Shown here piece by piece: positions 17,940 through 27,488 of a stretch of DNA of 64,000 nt. The stretch covers positions 780,001-844,000 of the forward strand of contig NZ_OY764902.1 of the NCBI RefSeq assembly GCF_963668665.1, in the 5' to 3' direction. Source of the stretch: an uncultured Anaeromusa sp. (lineage in GTDB: Bacteria; Bacillota; Negativicutes; Anaeromusales; Anaeromusaceae). The translations under genes and the position numbers were made by a program. The notes beneath the pieces are model-generated. The model searched no databases, was not told where the DNA came from, and was given only the letters and a program-made list of their open reading frames with translations. Each line of letters starts with the position of its first letter. Position 1 is the first letter of the stretch.

Positions 17940-18412
17940 GCTTCCTGACCTCGCACAATGCCCAGAGCCGCCAGGACCGCTTCTTCCTCAAGACGCATCT
18001 CCGCTTGGTCCGCTGGCTCTTCATGATCATACCCCAGCAAATGAAGCATGCCATGCACTGTCAAATAAGCCAGTTCTCGTTCTAACGTGTGTCCGTATTC
18101 TTCCGCCTGCCTGGCTGTTGTTTCCAGTGAAATCAGAATGTCTCCCAACAATTCTTCCTCCGGCGCATCGACAATTTCCGGTTCATCGCCTTCGTTTAGA
18201 GCGAAAGAAAGCACGTCCGTAGGCCGATCCTTGTCGCGATAGTCACGATTAAGCTCTTGAATCGCAGCATCGTCCAAAAAAGTCACGCCAACCTCCACGC
18301 CTTCACTAAGCCCGTAAAGTTCTGCCGCTTTCCCCAGCACCTTCCTCACTGTGTCCTCCATCGCCGGGGTCACTGCCATCTTTTCCTGCCGGTTGCTTAA
18401 GACTATTTCCAT
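17936..18412 (-). CDS. ybeY: Endoribonuclease / rRNA maturation factor YbeY
   Basis: The 158-residue protein carries the YbeY zinc motif HGMLHLLGYDH near residue 118, plus RDKDRPTDVLSFAL before it. YbeY acts in 16S rRNA 3'-end maturation and ribosome quality control. The N-terminus MEIVLSNRQ at 18412 aligns with the first beta strand of the family, so I keep this start although it lies 107 nt inside the pgpH-like gene. Later in-frame ATGs (18379, 18361) would cut into that strand. Its stop overlaps cdd by 4 nt. Confidence 0.93.
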   Translation of the reverse strand: MEIVLSNRQEKMAVTPAMEDTVRKVLGKAAELYGLSEGVEVGVTFLDDAAIQELNRDYRDKDRPTDVLSFALNEGDEPEIVDAPEEELLGDILISLETTARQAEEYGHTLERELAYLTVHGMLHLLGYDHEEPADQAEMRLEEEAVLAALGIVRGQEA

Positions 18413-20507
18413 TTTTCCCTTTCCGCCTCTCCAAATCCCTCAAATTATCCGGATACTCAATTCGGGTATAAAACATGCTGGACAAGACTCGCACAAATAC
18501 ATCGCCAATGGCCTCCAAATCGCGAAAAGCCAAGGGACATTCATCCAGTTGCCCGTCATGAAGACGCTCTTTGATCATTTTTCGCACCATCATCTCAATG
18601 CGATTTTGATTTGGCTTTCCCAAGGAGCGAACCGAAGCCTCACAAGCGTCAGCCAGCATAAGCAGCGCCGCCTCCTTGCTCTGCGGCTTAGGCCCTTCAT
18701 AGCGAAAATCCTCTTCTTCCAGACATTCGCCATGCTCTTCACTGCAGGCGCGCTGATAAAAGTAGGAAACAAGCATCGAGCCGTGATGCTGCTCGATCAA
18801 CTCAACAATGGCCTGCGGCAGGCCGTACTCCCGGCATAGCTCCACGCCGTCACGAATATGAGAGGTAACAATAAGAGTGCTCAGCGAAGGCGCCAGCTTG
18901 TCATGAGGATTTTCCCCTTCGACTTGATTTTCACTAAAAAAGAAAGGCCTCTTAATCTTCCCTATGTCATGATAATAGGCGCCAACACGTACAAGCAACG
19001 GATCTGCACCGACGCGTTCCGCTGCCATTTCCGCCAAATTCCCCACTAGCACGCTGTGGTGATACGTACCCGGCGCTTCAAACAGCAGCCTCTGCAGCAG
19101 GGGATGATTGGGCCTTGAAAAATCAAGAAGCTTGATCGGCGTAGTAATGCTGAAAGTTTGCTCCAAATAGGGCAGCAAGCCGATTGTGATCACTGCCGAA
19201 GCAATTCCGTTCGTCACGGCAATAACCGTCTGCACGCCGATGTAACCAGGGGCCAAATCATCCAGCAGGCCGATGGCCAATACTGTCACCGCCTGCACCA
19301 AGGCCATCCAAATGCCTGTACGAGGCAAACTGTAGCCGTGATCAATGCGAGAAAGTGCAAATACGCCCATCCAGCTTCCCAAGATGATCATGAGTACCGG
19401 CCGCAAATCGAAGCCGGCAATAACGCCAAACAAGGCTCCCAGCACTACGCTGATCATAAAACCGGTTTTAGCACCCAACAGCACGGTGCTCAAAAGAACA
19501 CCCGCTGCCAATGGCGCCGCATAATCCGAATACAAATGAGCCAGCTTTCCCAGAAACAACGTAACCGTGACAATAAGACTCAGCAAAAGCATACGTTTAG
19601 GATCCTGATACACCGTCGGGATAAACTTATAAAGGAAAAAAGTTCCCAATCCCAAAACCAAAGCGGCAAGAACCGCCAAACCTGCAAACTGTCCTTTGCG
19701 CATGTCTGTATCATGGTAAAGGCCGGACTCGCGCATGGCCTGGATGTGCTCCGGCGTAATAACATCACCCCGGCGCACAAGCATTTGCCCCTTCTTTATG
19801 GTCTCACGTACCGGTTCGACACTTCCCAGCGCCTGCTGACGTCGCCGTTCCGTCTCTTTGGCGTTCTGAAAGAAATTAGGCGCCATAAGAAGCCGCGCCG
19901 TCTCGTTGGCCAAAGACGCTGCCGCCGCGTTCTCCGTAAGCAAAGCCGTCTCCGACGGTAATTGCTTGCGTACGACTTCCACTTCCTCTTCACGCACGCC
20001 GCGCAGTAAAATCAGGCGCAGCGCTTGCTTGCTCACCTGTTCTCCCTGTTCCAACAGCTCCGCATCAGCCCGCGCCAGTCGCGTTAAAAATTCCTTTGGC
20101 AAAGAAGACGTCGCCATGCTATTTAACAGTTCTTCCCGTTTGGAAACATTCGTCTCCCGCAAAGCCAGCCGAGCCGCGTCAAAAATCTCCGTAACGCGCC
20201 GTTCCGCCTTGCGCAGCACTTCTCCATCCAGGTCATACACCGTTGGCACGCTATTTAATACGTCGGACTCTAAGCGCTCCGTTTTCACCACGTCCACATA
20301 GGAAATGCTGCGCGGCGCTAACACGTCGCGATCACTCACGTCGCCGGGACGAAAAGACATAGAATCCAAAGCAAAATCTGCGCCCAACAAGGCAAAAACG
20401 CAAAAAAAGGTGGCGCACCATATGGACAGCCGCCAGAGCAGCGGCTTATTTCGTCCTTCTGTCAGCACCAGCCATATTGTCTGCCAATACCTCAGGTACT
20501 CCCTCAT
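18306..20507 (-). CDS. Membrane HD-domain phosphohydrolase, PgpH/YqfF type
   Basis: A 733-residue protein built from an N-terminal helix, an extracytoplasmic 7TMR-HDED domain (roughly residues 45-270), seven membrane helices (about 275-470) and a cytoplasmic HD domain with HHSVLVGNLAEMAAE, YYHDIGKIKRP and EQHHGS. Relatives such as PgpH hydrolyse cyclic di-AMP to pApA, so it probably lowers this second messenger. It stands between phoH and ybeY, as yqfF does in Bacillus. The C-terminal tail after RIEYPDNL is charged and low in complexity and overlaps ybeY by 107 nt. Confidence 0.92.
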   Translation of the reverse strand: MREYLRYWQTIWLVLTEGRNKPLLWRLSIWCATFFCVFALLGADFALDSMSFRPGDVSDRDVLAPRSISYVDVVKTERLESDVLNSVPTVYDLDGEVLRKAERRVTEIFDAARLALRETNVSKREELLNSMATSSLPKEFLTRLARADAELLEQGEQVSKQALRLILLRGVREEEVEVVRKQLPSETALLTENAAAASLANETARLLMAPNFFQNAKETERRRQQALGSVEPVRETIKKGQMLVRRGDVITPEHIQAMRESGLYHDTDMRKGQFAGLAVLAALVLGLGTFFLYKFIPTVYQDPKRMLLLSLIVTVTLFLGKLAHLYSDYAAPLAAGVLLSTVLLGAKTGFMISVVLGALFGVIAGFDLRPVLMIILGSWMGVFALSRIDHGYSLPRTGIWMALVQAVTVLAIGLLDDLAPGYIGVQTVIAVTNGIASAVITIGLLPYLEQTFSITTPIKLLDFSRPNHPLLQRLLFEAPGTYHHSVLVGNLAEMAAERVGADPLLVRVGAYYHDIGKIKRPFFFSENQVEGENPHDKLAPSLSTLIVTSHIRDGVELCREYGLPQAIVELIEQHHGSMLVSYFYQRACSEEHGECLEEEDFRYEGPKPQSKEAALLMLADACEASVRSLGKPNQNRIEMMVRKMIKERLHDGQLDECPLAFRDLEAIGDVFVRVLSSMFYTRIEYPDNLRDLERRKGKNGNSLKQPAGKDGSDPGDGGHSEEGAGESGRTLRA

Positions 20508-21505
20508 TCGGAAATCCCTCGCTCCTCCTGCCGTCCCTGCTCTTCAAATACCTCATAGGCTTTAATAAGCCGCCCCACTAGTTCATGGCGCACTACATCG
20601 CCTTCGTTAAGCTCCACAACGGCAACTCCTTGCAATCCCTCGACAACCTTTTTGGCTTGCCGTAACCCGGATGCGATGCTGCGCGGCAAGTCAACCTGCG
20701 TTATATCGCCAGTCACCACCATCTTGGACCCAAAGCCTAAACGAGTCAAGAACATTTTCATTTGCTGCGGCGTCGTGTTCTGCGCTTCATCTAGGATAAT
20801 AAAGGCGTCTTCCAAAGTTCGCCCCCGCATATACGCCAGCGGCGCAATTTCAATGGTCTGCTTCACAAGATACCGTTGCACCGTTTCTACGCCTAACAAG
20901 TCATACAATGCATCATATAAGGGCCGCAAATAAGGATCTACCTTATCTTGAAGGTCACCAGGCAAAAAACCAAGTTTTTCTCCAGCTTCCACTGCCGGCC
21001 GGGTAAGAATAATCCGTTCTACGACCTTTTGCTTCAACAAGTGCACCGCCATCGCCACCGCCAGATAGGTCTTGCCTGTACCGGCAGGGCCGATACCGAA
21101 GGTAATCTCATGATGACGAATGGCCTCCAAGTAAATACGTTGTCCAATGGTTTTGGGCCTCACCTGCCGGCCGCGCGCCGTAACAGCGACCTTATCCGCA
21201 AACATTTGCCGCAACGCTTCGCCCGAACCGGCTTCCAGCATGCGCAGACTGTACTGTATATCATGCTCTGTAACCGGATTCCCCTCACGATACAATTGCC
21301 CTAACACTTGCAGCAATTGTTCCAGGCGAGACACTTCCGCTTCCTCGCCGTGGGCGTTTAATTCCTCGCCTCGCGATAAAATCCGGCACGCAAAGCGTTC
21401 GCGAAACAGACGTAAAAACTCATCCTGCCGTCCCAAAATCGCTACCGCTTCCTGCATGTTTGAAAACGTCCAATGCAAATCCAAAAAGAAAACCTCCTGC
21501 GCCAT
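20504..21505 (-). CDS. PhoH family ATPase
   Basis: This 333-residue protein has an N-terminal KH-like part and a C-terminal P-loop ATPase with Walker A GPAGTGKTYLA (about residues 141-151), DEAQNTTPQQMKMFL as Walker B region and VTGDITQVDLP as sensor. PhoH/YbeZ proteins are helicase-like partners of YbeY in RNA metabolism, which agrees with ybeY two genes downstream. The stop overlaps the pgpH-like start by 4 nt. The ribosome site (TTGGAAG) is weak. Confidence 0.93.
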   Translation of the reverse strand: MAQEVFFLDLHWTFSNMQEAVAILGRQDEFLRLFRERFACRILSRGEELNAHGEEAEVSRLEQLLQVLGQLYREGNPVTEHDIQYSLRMLEAGSGEALRQMFADKVAVTARGRQVRPKTIGQRIYLEAIRHHEITFGIGPAGTGKTYLAVAMAVHLLKQKVVERIILTRPAVEAGEKLGFLPGDLQDKVDPYLRPLYDALYDLLGVETVQRYLVKQTIEIAPLAYMRGRTLEDAFIILDEAQNTTPQQMKMFLTRLGFGSKMVVTGDITQVDLPRSIASGLRQAKKVVEGLQGVAVVELNEGDVVRHELVGRLIKAYEVFEEQGRQEERGISE

Positions 21506-21522
21506 CTTCCAAGACGGTTAGG

Positions 21523-21861
21523 CTAGCTTCGCCTTATCCGTCCCACTTCTCCCCGCCGCTTGCTTAAAGGCGGCTTTAAAAGCTCCGCCCAAATTACGCC
21601 TTGCACTATAGCCCGCGAAGACAACCGTTGAGAAACGCTTGCCGTTTCCCGTAAAGGCAGTCTTGCAGACTCAGATTCTTTTTTTAATTTCGCCGTCTCG
21701 GCCTCATCTTCCTCCTTAGACGCCATTTCCACTGTTGGAGGGAGCGAAGGAGGAGGCGGCGGATACTCATAGCGAGACGTCTGCTGTTGCCGGAGCTTTT
21801 TCAAAAGTTCCGGCAGCAAATACAACGCCAAAATCAACAGCAAATACCAAATGCCTTCCAT
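21523..21861 (-). CDS. Small proline-rich membrane-anchored protein of unknown function
   Basis: I do not recognise this 112-residue protein. It has one N-terminal membrane helix (residues 3-17) that is probably an anchor, a short proline run (PPPPPSLPP at about 35-43), an acidic/basic stretch rich in Glu and Lys, and a basic C-terminus. AAGGAGGCTGAGCC precedes the ATG, and the tight spacing to floA (3 nt) and phoH (17 nt) marks it as a genuine operon member. It sits where yqfC and yqfD occur in spore-formers. A role with the flotillin-like FloA at the membrane is possible but unsupported. Confidence 0.75.
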   Translation of the reverse strand: MEGIWYLLLILALYLLPELLKKLRQQQTSRYEYPPPPPSLPPTVEMASKEEDEAETAKLKKESESARLPLRETASVSQRLSSRAIVQGVIWAELLKPPLSKRRGEVGRIRRS

Positions 21862-21864
21862 GGC

Positions 21865-22866
21865 TCAGCCTCCTTGCCTCGAAGGCGTGTCATGCGCCGC
21901 TTCCGGCGCTAAGCTGCCGATGGATTCCCTCATTTTCGTATCAGCCATGAGATTACTCAAGTTATAATAATCCAACGCTCCTAGCTTCCCATCCCGCAGC
22001 GCCGCTGCCAGCGCTTGGGGAACTTCCGCCTGAGACTCAACGACTTTAGCCTGCATTTCCTGCGTATAAGCGCGCATTTCCTGTTCTTTGGCCACAGCCA
22101 TCGCACGGCGTTCTTCCGCTTTCGCTTGGGCAATTCGCTTATCCGCTTCCGCTTGATCGGTTTGCAGCTCAGCGCCGATGTTTCGTCCTACATCCACATC
22201 GGCGATATCAATGGACAGGATCTCAAAGGCGGTACCGGCATCCAGTCCTTTTCCAAGTACCGTGCGAGAAATATGATCCGGATTGGCTAACACATCACGA
22301 TGGTCATGAGAAGAACCGACAGTAGTTACAATGCCTTCGCCTACGCGCGCCAACACTGTAGCCTCGCCAGCACCGCCCACCAAACGGTCGATATTGGCCC
22401 GCACCGTCACGCGCGCTTTAATTTTCAATTCAATGCCGTTCATCGCCACCGCTGACACTAGCGGCGTTTCCAACACCCGGGGGTTAACGCTCATTTGCAC
22501 GGCCTCCAGCACATTCCGACCAGCCAAGTCAATGGCCGCCGAACGTTCAAAAGGCAACGGAATTTGCGCTCGCTGTGCGGCAATAAGCGCATCCACCACC
22601 CGATCCACATTGCCACCGGCCAAAAAATGAGCCTCCAACTGATTTACATTTACTTCCAACCCGGCCTTGTTCGCTTTGATCAAGGGCATCACAATCTTAG
22701 CCGGAGGTACTCGGCGCAAGCGCATACCCACCAGCGTAAAAATTCCCACACGCACCCCTGCCGCCAATGCGGAAATCCACAAACCCAAAGGTACAAAATG
22801 CAAGAATACCGCAATAGCCACAACCGCTACAAACAAGACAAAAACCGAACCAAATAATGCACTCAT
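21865..22866 (-). CDS. floA: Flotillin-like protein FloA
   Basis: A 333-residue flotillin-like scaffold (YqfA/FloA) that organises functional membrane microdomains. The N-terminus has two short hydrophobic segments (residues 7-25 and 29-48), followed by an SPFH-like region ([47 protein letters not shown] in pieces) and an Ala/Glu-rich coiled coil at about residues 230-290. It overlaps the NfeD-type protease gene by 4 nt; floA-nfeD pairing is widespread and the two proteins are thought to work together. Confidence 0.95.
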   Translation of the reverse strand: MSALFGSVFVLFVAVVAIAVFLHFVPLGLWISALAAGVRVGIFTLVGMRLRRVPPAKIVMPLIKANKAGLEVNVNQLEAHFLAGGNVDRVVDALIAAQRAQIPLPFERSAAIDLAGRNVLEAVQMSVNPRVLETPLVSAVAMNGIELKIKARVTVRANIDRLVGGAGEATVLARVGEGIVTTVGSSHDHRDVLANPDHISRTVLGKGLDAGTAFEILSIDIADVDVGRNIGAELQTDQAEADKRIAQAKAEERRAMAVAKEQEMRAYTQEMQAKVVESQAEVPQALAAALRDGKLGALDYYNLSNLMADTKMRESIGSLAPEAAHDTPSRQGG

Positions 22867-24152
22867 TTTTCTTCCTCCTCTTCATGATATCTGCGCACGA
22901 CAATCGTAGCGCCTCGCAACTGACTCACAACCACTTTACAGCCGGCAGGAAGATATTCTCCCTCTGAAACGACATCAAGAAGCTCGTCCTCCAGGCGAAC
23001 CGTGCCGGCTAGGCGCAGCGGCGTCACTACTGTACCGGTTTTCCCCAGCAGCTCTTGGCGCACCGTCTGCGTCATAAACCCTGCAGCCGTTGTTTCCGCA
23101 TCCTCCAAGATCAGGTGACGTCCCAAGGGACTGGATGGCAGCCGTTTCAGCAGCCACCAGAACAAAATTGAAGCTATAAGCAGGCTTAAAGCCATCCAGC
23201 CTACTGCGGCGCCATCTCCTCCTAACGCAAGAAACACTCCGCCCAGAATACCGGCAATCCCCAAGACGCCGAAAACACCAAAGCCTGGAACAACCATCTC
23301 TATCAACATACATAAAACGCCGCCGGTAAACAGCCAGGTCTCTAAACCAAGACCACTGCCGCCAAGCCATGGCTCGCCAAAAAGCAAAACCGCCGCCCCA
23401 AGGCCTATCAAGCCGGCTACACCGGTGCCAGCGGTTTTTATTTCCGTCATAACCGCTAAAAACAAAACAGCAACAAGTAATGATTTTACTAAGGGATGCG
23501 CCAAAAAAGCCGCCAACCCATCCTGCCACTGCTCCTGCCTTTGCTGAACCGCGCTGCCAGCCAAGCCGCCCAAGCGCAATACCTCTTCACGGCTATCAGC
23601 CACGCCGTCCGCCAAGCCTGCTTCTTTAGCCTGCAGAGAGGTAAGAGCTAAAATTTGTCCAGGCGCTGCATAGGGCGCATACCCCATGGTTTTGTCCACC
23701 ATCGCCGCCGCTGCCTGGACATTGCGATTTCGCTGTCCGGCGGTTGCCGCAAATTCCGCCTTCAAAGCTGCAATATTCTTTTCTGTAGCCGGAATGGGTT
23801 CAGCCGCGCCAATGCTGCTCCCGGGAGCCATATAAATCCGATCGCAAGCCAAAGCGATCAACGCTCCAGCCGACCAGGCCCGAGGCTGCACATAGCAAAA
23901 CACAGGTACCTGCGAACGCAGCAGGCGATCCCGCATGCGCACGGCGGCATCTACCTGCCCACCAAAGGTATCAATCTCCAACAAAATCGCCTCTTGCCCC
24001 GTTGCCTCCGCGTTTTCAATGGCTCGGGATAATTTGGCCGCCTGTACACCGTTAATTTCTCCCTGCACTTGCACCAAGGAAACAGCTCCTTCACAAATAG
24101 GAGACAACAAACAGCTTATCATAAACAAGCACAGGCAAACATACCGCTTCAT
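22863..24152 (-). CDS. NfeD-type membrane-bound serine protease
   Basis: A 429-residue NfeD1b-type protein: signal peptide (first about 22 residues), a ClpP-like protease domain with [16 protein letters not shown] and the catalytic serine in [13 protein letters not shown], then four membrane helices and a C-terminal OB-fold NfeD domain ([20 protein letters not shown]). Such proteins are encoded with flotillins and may cleave membrane proteins. An open frame reaches 24260, but AAGGAGCTGTCC before the ATG at 24152 and the signal peptide fix this start. A terminator at 24202-24238 separates it from yqeY upstream. Confidence 0.92.
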   Translation of the reverse strand: MKRYVCLCLFMISCLLSPICEGAVSLVQVQGEINGVQAAKLSRAIENAEATGQEAILLEIDTFGGQVDAAVRMRDRLLRSQVPVFCYVQPRAWSAGALIALACDRIYMAPGSSIGAAEPIPATEKNIAALKAEFAATAGQRNRNVQAAAAMVDKTMGYAPYAAPGQILALTSLQAKEAGLADGVADSREEVLRLGGLAGSAVQQRQEQWQDGLAAFLAHPLVKSLLVAVLFLAVMTEIKTAGTGVAGLIGLGAAVLLFGEPWLGGSGLGLETWLFTGGVLCMLIEMVVPGFGVFGVLGIAGILGGVFLALGGDGAAVGWMALSLLIASILFWWLLKRLPSSPLGRHLILEDAETTAAGFMTQTVRQELLGKTGTVVTPLRLAGTVRLEDELLDVVSEGEYLPAGCKVVVSQLRGATIVVRRYHEEEEEK

Positions 24153-24201
24153 GGACAGCTCCTTTCCACGCATACACGCCGTTGCTTTCTCTAATTGGCA
24201 A

Positions 24202-24238
24202 AAAACCCGGTACTTAGTGCGTCTAAGTACCGGGTTTA
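24202..24238. terminator. Terminator after yqeY
   Basis: AAACCCGGTACTTAG pairs with CTAAGTACCGGGTTT over a 5-nt loop, just past the yqeY stop on the minus strand. Confidence 0.8.
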
Positions 24239-24240
24239 TC

Positions 24241-24693
24241 TTATTGATTGAGTCGTTCACGCACCAGCGTATTTACCAATTTCCCATCGGCTTTACCTTT
24301 CACTTGGGGCATGAGAATAGCCATAACTTTTCCCATATCCTTTGCTGTGGTTGCCTGGGCTTTGGATACTGCCTGGTCTACCAACGCGCGAACCTCTTCC
24401 TCGCTCAATTGCGCAGGAAGATATTCAGCCAAAATGGCAATTTCTTCCTCAAGTGCAGCTACCAAGTCCGGCCGATTTCCTTTACGGAAGTCATCCATGG
24501 AATCTCGGCGCATTTTCACTTCTTTAGCCAATACATCCAAAACGTCTTCATCGTTCAATTCTTTCTTACGATCAATTTCAATGTTTCGAATGCTGGCCTT
24601 GACCATGCGCAGCACGCTTAGACGGCTTTTGCCGGCTTCCCGCGCTTTCATGGCCGTTTTTACGTCCTCAGTTAATCGTTCTTGTAACGACAT
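24241..24693 (-). CDS. GatB/YqeY domain protein
   Basis: The 150-residue product is a stand-alone YqeY protein, all helical and related to the C-terminal tRNA-binding part of GatB. The reading LQERLTEDVKTAMKAREAGK and the KDMGKVMAILMPQVKGKADG segment are typical. Its role is unproven; a link to tRNA amidation is assumed from the shared domain. GGAGGTGCCTAAG places the start at 24693 rather than 24708. It lies directly after rpsU, the usual Firmicutes order rpsU-yqeY. Confidence 0.9.
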   Translation of the reverse strand: MSLQERLTEDVKTAMKAREAGKSRLSVLRMVKASIRNIEIDRKKELNDEDVLDVLAKEVKMRRDSMDDFRKGNRPDLVAALEEEIAILAEYLPAQLSEEEVRALVDQAVSKAQATTAKDMGKVMAILMPQVKGKADGKLVNTLVRERLNQ

Positions 24694-24716
24694 CTTAGGC
24701 ACCTCCAAACGACGAA

Positions 24717-24893
24717 TTAATGGTAGCGGCGTTTGCGGGCAGCCTCGGATTTTTTCTTGCGACGGACGCTAGGTTTTTCATAGTGCTCGCGTTTTCTCAC
24801 TTCAGCAAGTGTTCCGGCCTTCTGGCAGGTACGCTTGAATCTACGGAGTGCGCTATCAATGGTTTCGTTTTTTCCTACCTTGACTTCTGACAT
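24717..24893 (-). CDS. rpsU: 30S ribosomal protein S21
   Basis: A 58-residue basic protein ending in [17 protein letters not shown], the characteristic bacterial S21 tail, with [15 protein letters not shown] near the start. S21 sits on the 30S platform near the 16S 3' end. The frame remains open to 25067, but GGGGAGGGAGAATCG before the ATG at 24893 and family size fix the start. A consensus-like promoter lies 64 nt upstream (24957-24986). Confidence 0.97.
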   Translation of the reverse strand: MSEVKVGKNETIDSALRRFKRTCQKAGTLAEVRKREHYEKPSVRRKKKSEAARKRRYH

Positions 24894-24956
24894 CGATTCT
24901 CCCTCCCCTCCACCGACCGTTACGGGAGTGTATGTTTCTTCACAATACACCTCGTT

Positions 24957-24986
24957 ATTATACACGACCACTCGTTCCGTTGTCAA
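24957..24986 (-). promoter_or_regulatory. Sigma-A promoter of rpsU-yqeY
   Basis: On the minus strand TTGACA (24981-24986) and TATAAT (24957-24962) are both perfect, with an 18-nt spacer. It lies in the gap between the HIT gene and rpsU. Confidence 0.85.
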
Positions 24987-24993
24987 TGGCTGA

Positions 24994-25341
24994 TTAGCCT
25001 GGCGGCCACTGCATTGATCTGCCGCCGAGAATATGCCAATGCAAATGTCCCACCGTCTGACCGCCATCTTCCTTAATATTGCTGACCACCCGAAAGCCCT
25101 TCTCCTCCAGACCCAAAGAAGCCGCTACTTTGGCAATCACCTTCATCATGTGCGTCAATAGAGGAGCATCGCTTTCCTCAATGGCCAGTAAATGATCGAT
25201 ATGGCGTTTGGGAATGGCTAATACATGAACCGGCGCCGCCGGTTGAATATCATGAAAAACCAATACCTGTTCATCCTCATACACAATTTGAGAAGGAATT
25301 TCTTTTTGCGCTATTTTGCAAAAGATACAATCCTGTGACAT
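24994..25341 (-). CDS. HIT family protein (HinT-like)
   Basis: A 115-residue histidine-triad nucleotide-binding protein. [13 protein letters not shown] at the start is the zinc-binding N-terminus of the HinT branch, and the catalytic triad is read in [10 protein letters not shown]. HinT enzymes hydrolyse adenosine phosphoramidates. GAGAGGAGGTGTTAAA directly upstream fixes the ATG at 25341. It lies between mtaB and rpsU, the normal Firmicutes position. Confidence 0.94.
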   Translation of the reverse strand: MSQDCIFCKIAQKEIPSQIVYEDEQVLVFHDIQPAAPVHVLAIPKRHIDHLLAIEESDAPLLTHMMKVIAKVAASLGLEEKGFRVVSNIKEDGGQTVGHLHWHILGGRSMQWPPG

Positions 25342-25436
25342 TTTAACACCTCCTCTCAATGTATGACAGTTCATTATTATTCTGTTTATTGTCTTAATTT
25401 TCCTTCTTTTGCAAGAAGAAAAACAAGGAAAATTCT

Positions 25437-26750
25437 TCAAGTTTCGCTCAAACTACCTTCCAGCCAGTCTTCACGAAGCTCCAAAAGCCGTACTTTCAGC
25501 GTACGCCCTGCCAAGTCCTCCTTCTGAGGCGGCAGCTTTACCCGCAGATAATTACCAGTCAACCCTGTTGGCCTGCCGTCAGAACCCGGATGCTCAAAAA
25601 GAACCTCCATGGTGCGCCCGACAAACGCTGCCGCAAAGCAAGCAACTCTTTTAGCCGCCACTTCCTGCATCCTCTGTACCCGCTCTTTTTTCACGTACTC
25701 CGGCACTTGTTGCGCGTAGGATGCCGCCGGTGTTCCGACCCGACGCGAGTACGGAAACACATGCACCTTCGCAAAGCCAAGACGCTCTACAAAAGTCAGC
25801 GAATTAGCAAACATTTCTTCTGTTTCCCCGGGAAAACCAACAATAATATCGGTGGAAATAGCTACCTCAGGCAGGAGGCCTCGAATTTCTGCCGCCTGCT
25901 CGGCAAAATCCTCTGTGGTATAATGCCGGTTCATCCTCTGCAGCAAGCGGTTGTCGCCCCCTTGCAACGGCAAATGCAGATGCGGGCACAGCCGCCCATC
26001 CTGGCACATTAATTGGAGCAATTCCGGCTCCACTTCAATGGATTCCATGGAACTAATGCGCAAGCGTCCCAACCCAGGTAAGGCTAAAATTTCCCGGACC
26101 GCTGCCGCCAAAGTTCTATTTTCATCCTGCCATTCTCGTCCGTAAGCGCCTAAATGAATGCCAGTCAGCACAATCTCCGCAAAACCTTGGCGAATCAACT
26201 TGGCCGCTTCACGGCGCACGCTCTCCAAAGAACGCGACCGCAGCCGTCCTCTGGCATAAGGAATAATACAATAGGTGCAGTAATTTTCGCACCCTTCCTG
26301 GATTTTCAGAAAAGCGCGCGTCCGCCCGGGCGCTTCTTCCGCTACAGGCACATCTTCAAAGACGTTAGCCGCCATAATATCGCCGACTGCCTGAACTTGT
26401 CCGTCTTCCTGGGCCGCCTGCTCCGCCAAATCAACAATGCGTTGACGATCTTGAGTGCCCACGATAAGATCCACACCGGGAATAGCCGCCACTTCCGCCG
26501 CCGCCACTTGCGCATAGCAGCCGGTAACCGCCACAACCGCTTCCGGATTTGTTCGTATGGCCCGGCGAATAGCTTGGCGTGATTTTCTTTCACCTAAATG
26601 CGTAACCGAACAGGTGTTTAATACATATACATCAGCCACAGAATCAAAAGGCGCCACTTCATAACCCCGGGCGGCAAACAGCCCCTGCATGGCTTCCGTA
26701 TCCGCCTGATTGACTTTGCAGCCTAATGTCATAAAGGCTACTTTTGACAT
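25437..26750 (-). CDS. mtaB: tRNA (t6A37) methylthiotransferase MtaB
   Basis: This 437-residue radical SAM enzyme adds a methylthio group to t6A37 of tRNA. The N-terminal UPF0004 domain holds cysteines (TLGCKVN, NTCSVTH, TGCYAQ) for one iron-sulfur cluster, and CENYCTYCIIPYARG near residue 155 holds the radical SAM CxxxCxxC. A C-terminal TRAM domain is present. The CKVNQ form and length mark MtaB rather than MiaB. It follows rsmE with a 13-nt overlap, as in many Firmicutes heat-shock operons. Confidence 0.95.
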   Translation of the reverse strand: MSKVAFMTLGCKVNQADTEAMQGLFAARGYEVAPFDSVADVYVLNTCSVTHLGERKSRQAIRRAIRTNPEAVVAVTGCYAQVAAAEVAAIPGVDLIVGTQDRQRIVDLAEQAAQEDGQVQAVGDIMAANVFEDVPVAEEAPGRTRAFLKIQEGCENYCTYCIIPYARGRLRSRSLESVRREAAKLIRQGFAEIVLTGIHLGAYGREWQDENRTLAAAVREILALPGLGRLRISSMESIEVEPELLQLMCQDGRLCPHLHLPLQGGDNRLLQRMNRHYTTEDFAEQAAEIRGLLPEVAISTDIIVGFPGETEEMFANSLTFVERLGFAKVHVFPYSRRVGTPAASYAQQVPEYVKKERVQRMQEVAAKRVACFAAAFVGRTMEVLFEHPGSDGRPTGLTGNYLRVKLPPQKEDLAGRTLKVRLLELREDWLEGSLSET

Positions 26751-27487
26751 GATGTTCCTCCCAAATCTCCCAGCTCGTACATTACAACTGCAGCCGCAGC
26801 CACCGCAGCCGTCTCGGTCCGCAAAATGCGCGGTCCCATACGCACTACCAACGCGCCATATTGGCGAGCCAGAGCCACCTCTCGCTGTGTTAGGCCTCCC
26901 TCCGGCCCGATAAGCACAGCGACTTCTTGCGGGCGCTCTTGCAGCGCCGCCAACGCTTCCTTAAGGCCCAAGCTTTGCTCATCTTCGTATAAGACTAAAA
27001 GCAGCGCGCCCTCAGGCAGCGCTGCCAAGGCAGCTTCCAGCGAAGCCACCGGCTTTACCTCTGGAATGCGACTGCGTTTGCACTGTTTAGCCGCTTCCAT
27101 GGCAATGCGTTCCCAGCGCTCCTGTTTTGCTGCAGCCTTTTTAGCATCAAGACGCAACACACTGCGTTCAGCGGCTATAGGCGCAAAAAATCGGCAACCC
27201 AATTCAACCGTTTTTTGCAGCACCCATTCCATTTTCTCGCCTTTAGCCAAGCCTTGCAAAATATGCAGTCCAAGCTCTGCTTCTGCGGTTTCCTCTAGCA
27301 GGCGGAGCACCTGTAGCGTAACCCGTTCCTCGGATACAGCTGTCACTTCGGCTTCTGCGCTGCGCCCCGCTGCGTCGCAAACCGCAATGACCGCACCTGG
27401 CTGCAGCCGCAGCACTTTTGCCGCATGCAGCGCCTCCGTCCCTGTCAACTCAGCGTCATCCAGAGAACGCAAGAAAAACCGTCTCAC
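26738..27487 (-). CDS. rsmE: 16S rRNA (uracil(1498)-N3)-methyltransferase RsmE
   Basis: RsmE (249 residues) is a SPOUT-class methyltransferase for U1498 of 16S rRNA. It has an N-terminal PUA-like part (RRFFLRSLDDAELTGTEALH) and a C-terminal knot with VLIGPEGGLTQREV and MGPRILRTETA, the SAM pocket. The frame is open to a TTG at 27511, but the GTG at 27487 begins directly after the prmA stop, with AAAGGCGGCGCATAAG upstream, and gives the canonical MRRFF start. Confidence 0.93.
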   Translation of the reverse strand: MRRFFLRSLDDAELTGTEALHAAKVLRLQPGAVIAVCDAAGRSAEAEVTAVSEERVTLQVLRLLEETAEAELGLHILQGLAKGEKMEWVLQKTVELGCRFFAPIAAERSVLRLDAKKAAAKQERWERIAMEAAKQCKRSRIPEVKPVASLEAALAALPEGALLLVLYEDEQSLGLKEALAALQERPQEVAVLIGPEGGLTQREVALARQYGALVVRMGPRILRTETAAVAAAAVVMYELGDLGGTSCQK

Positions 27488-27488
27488 C

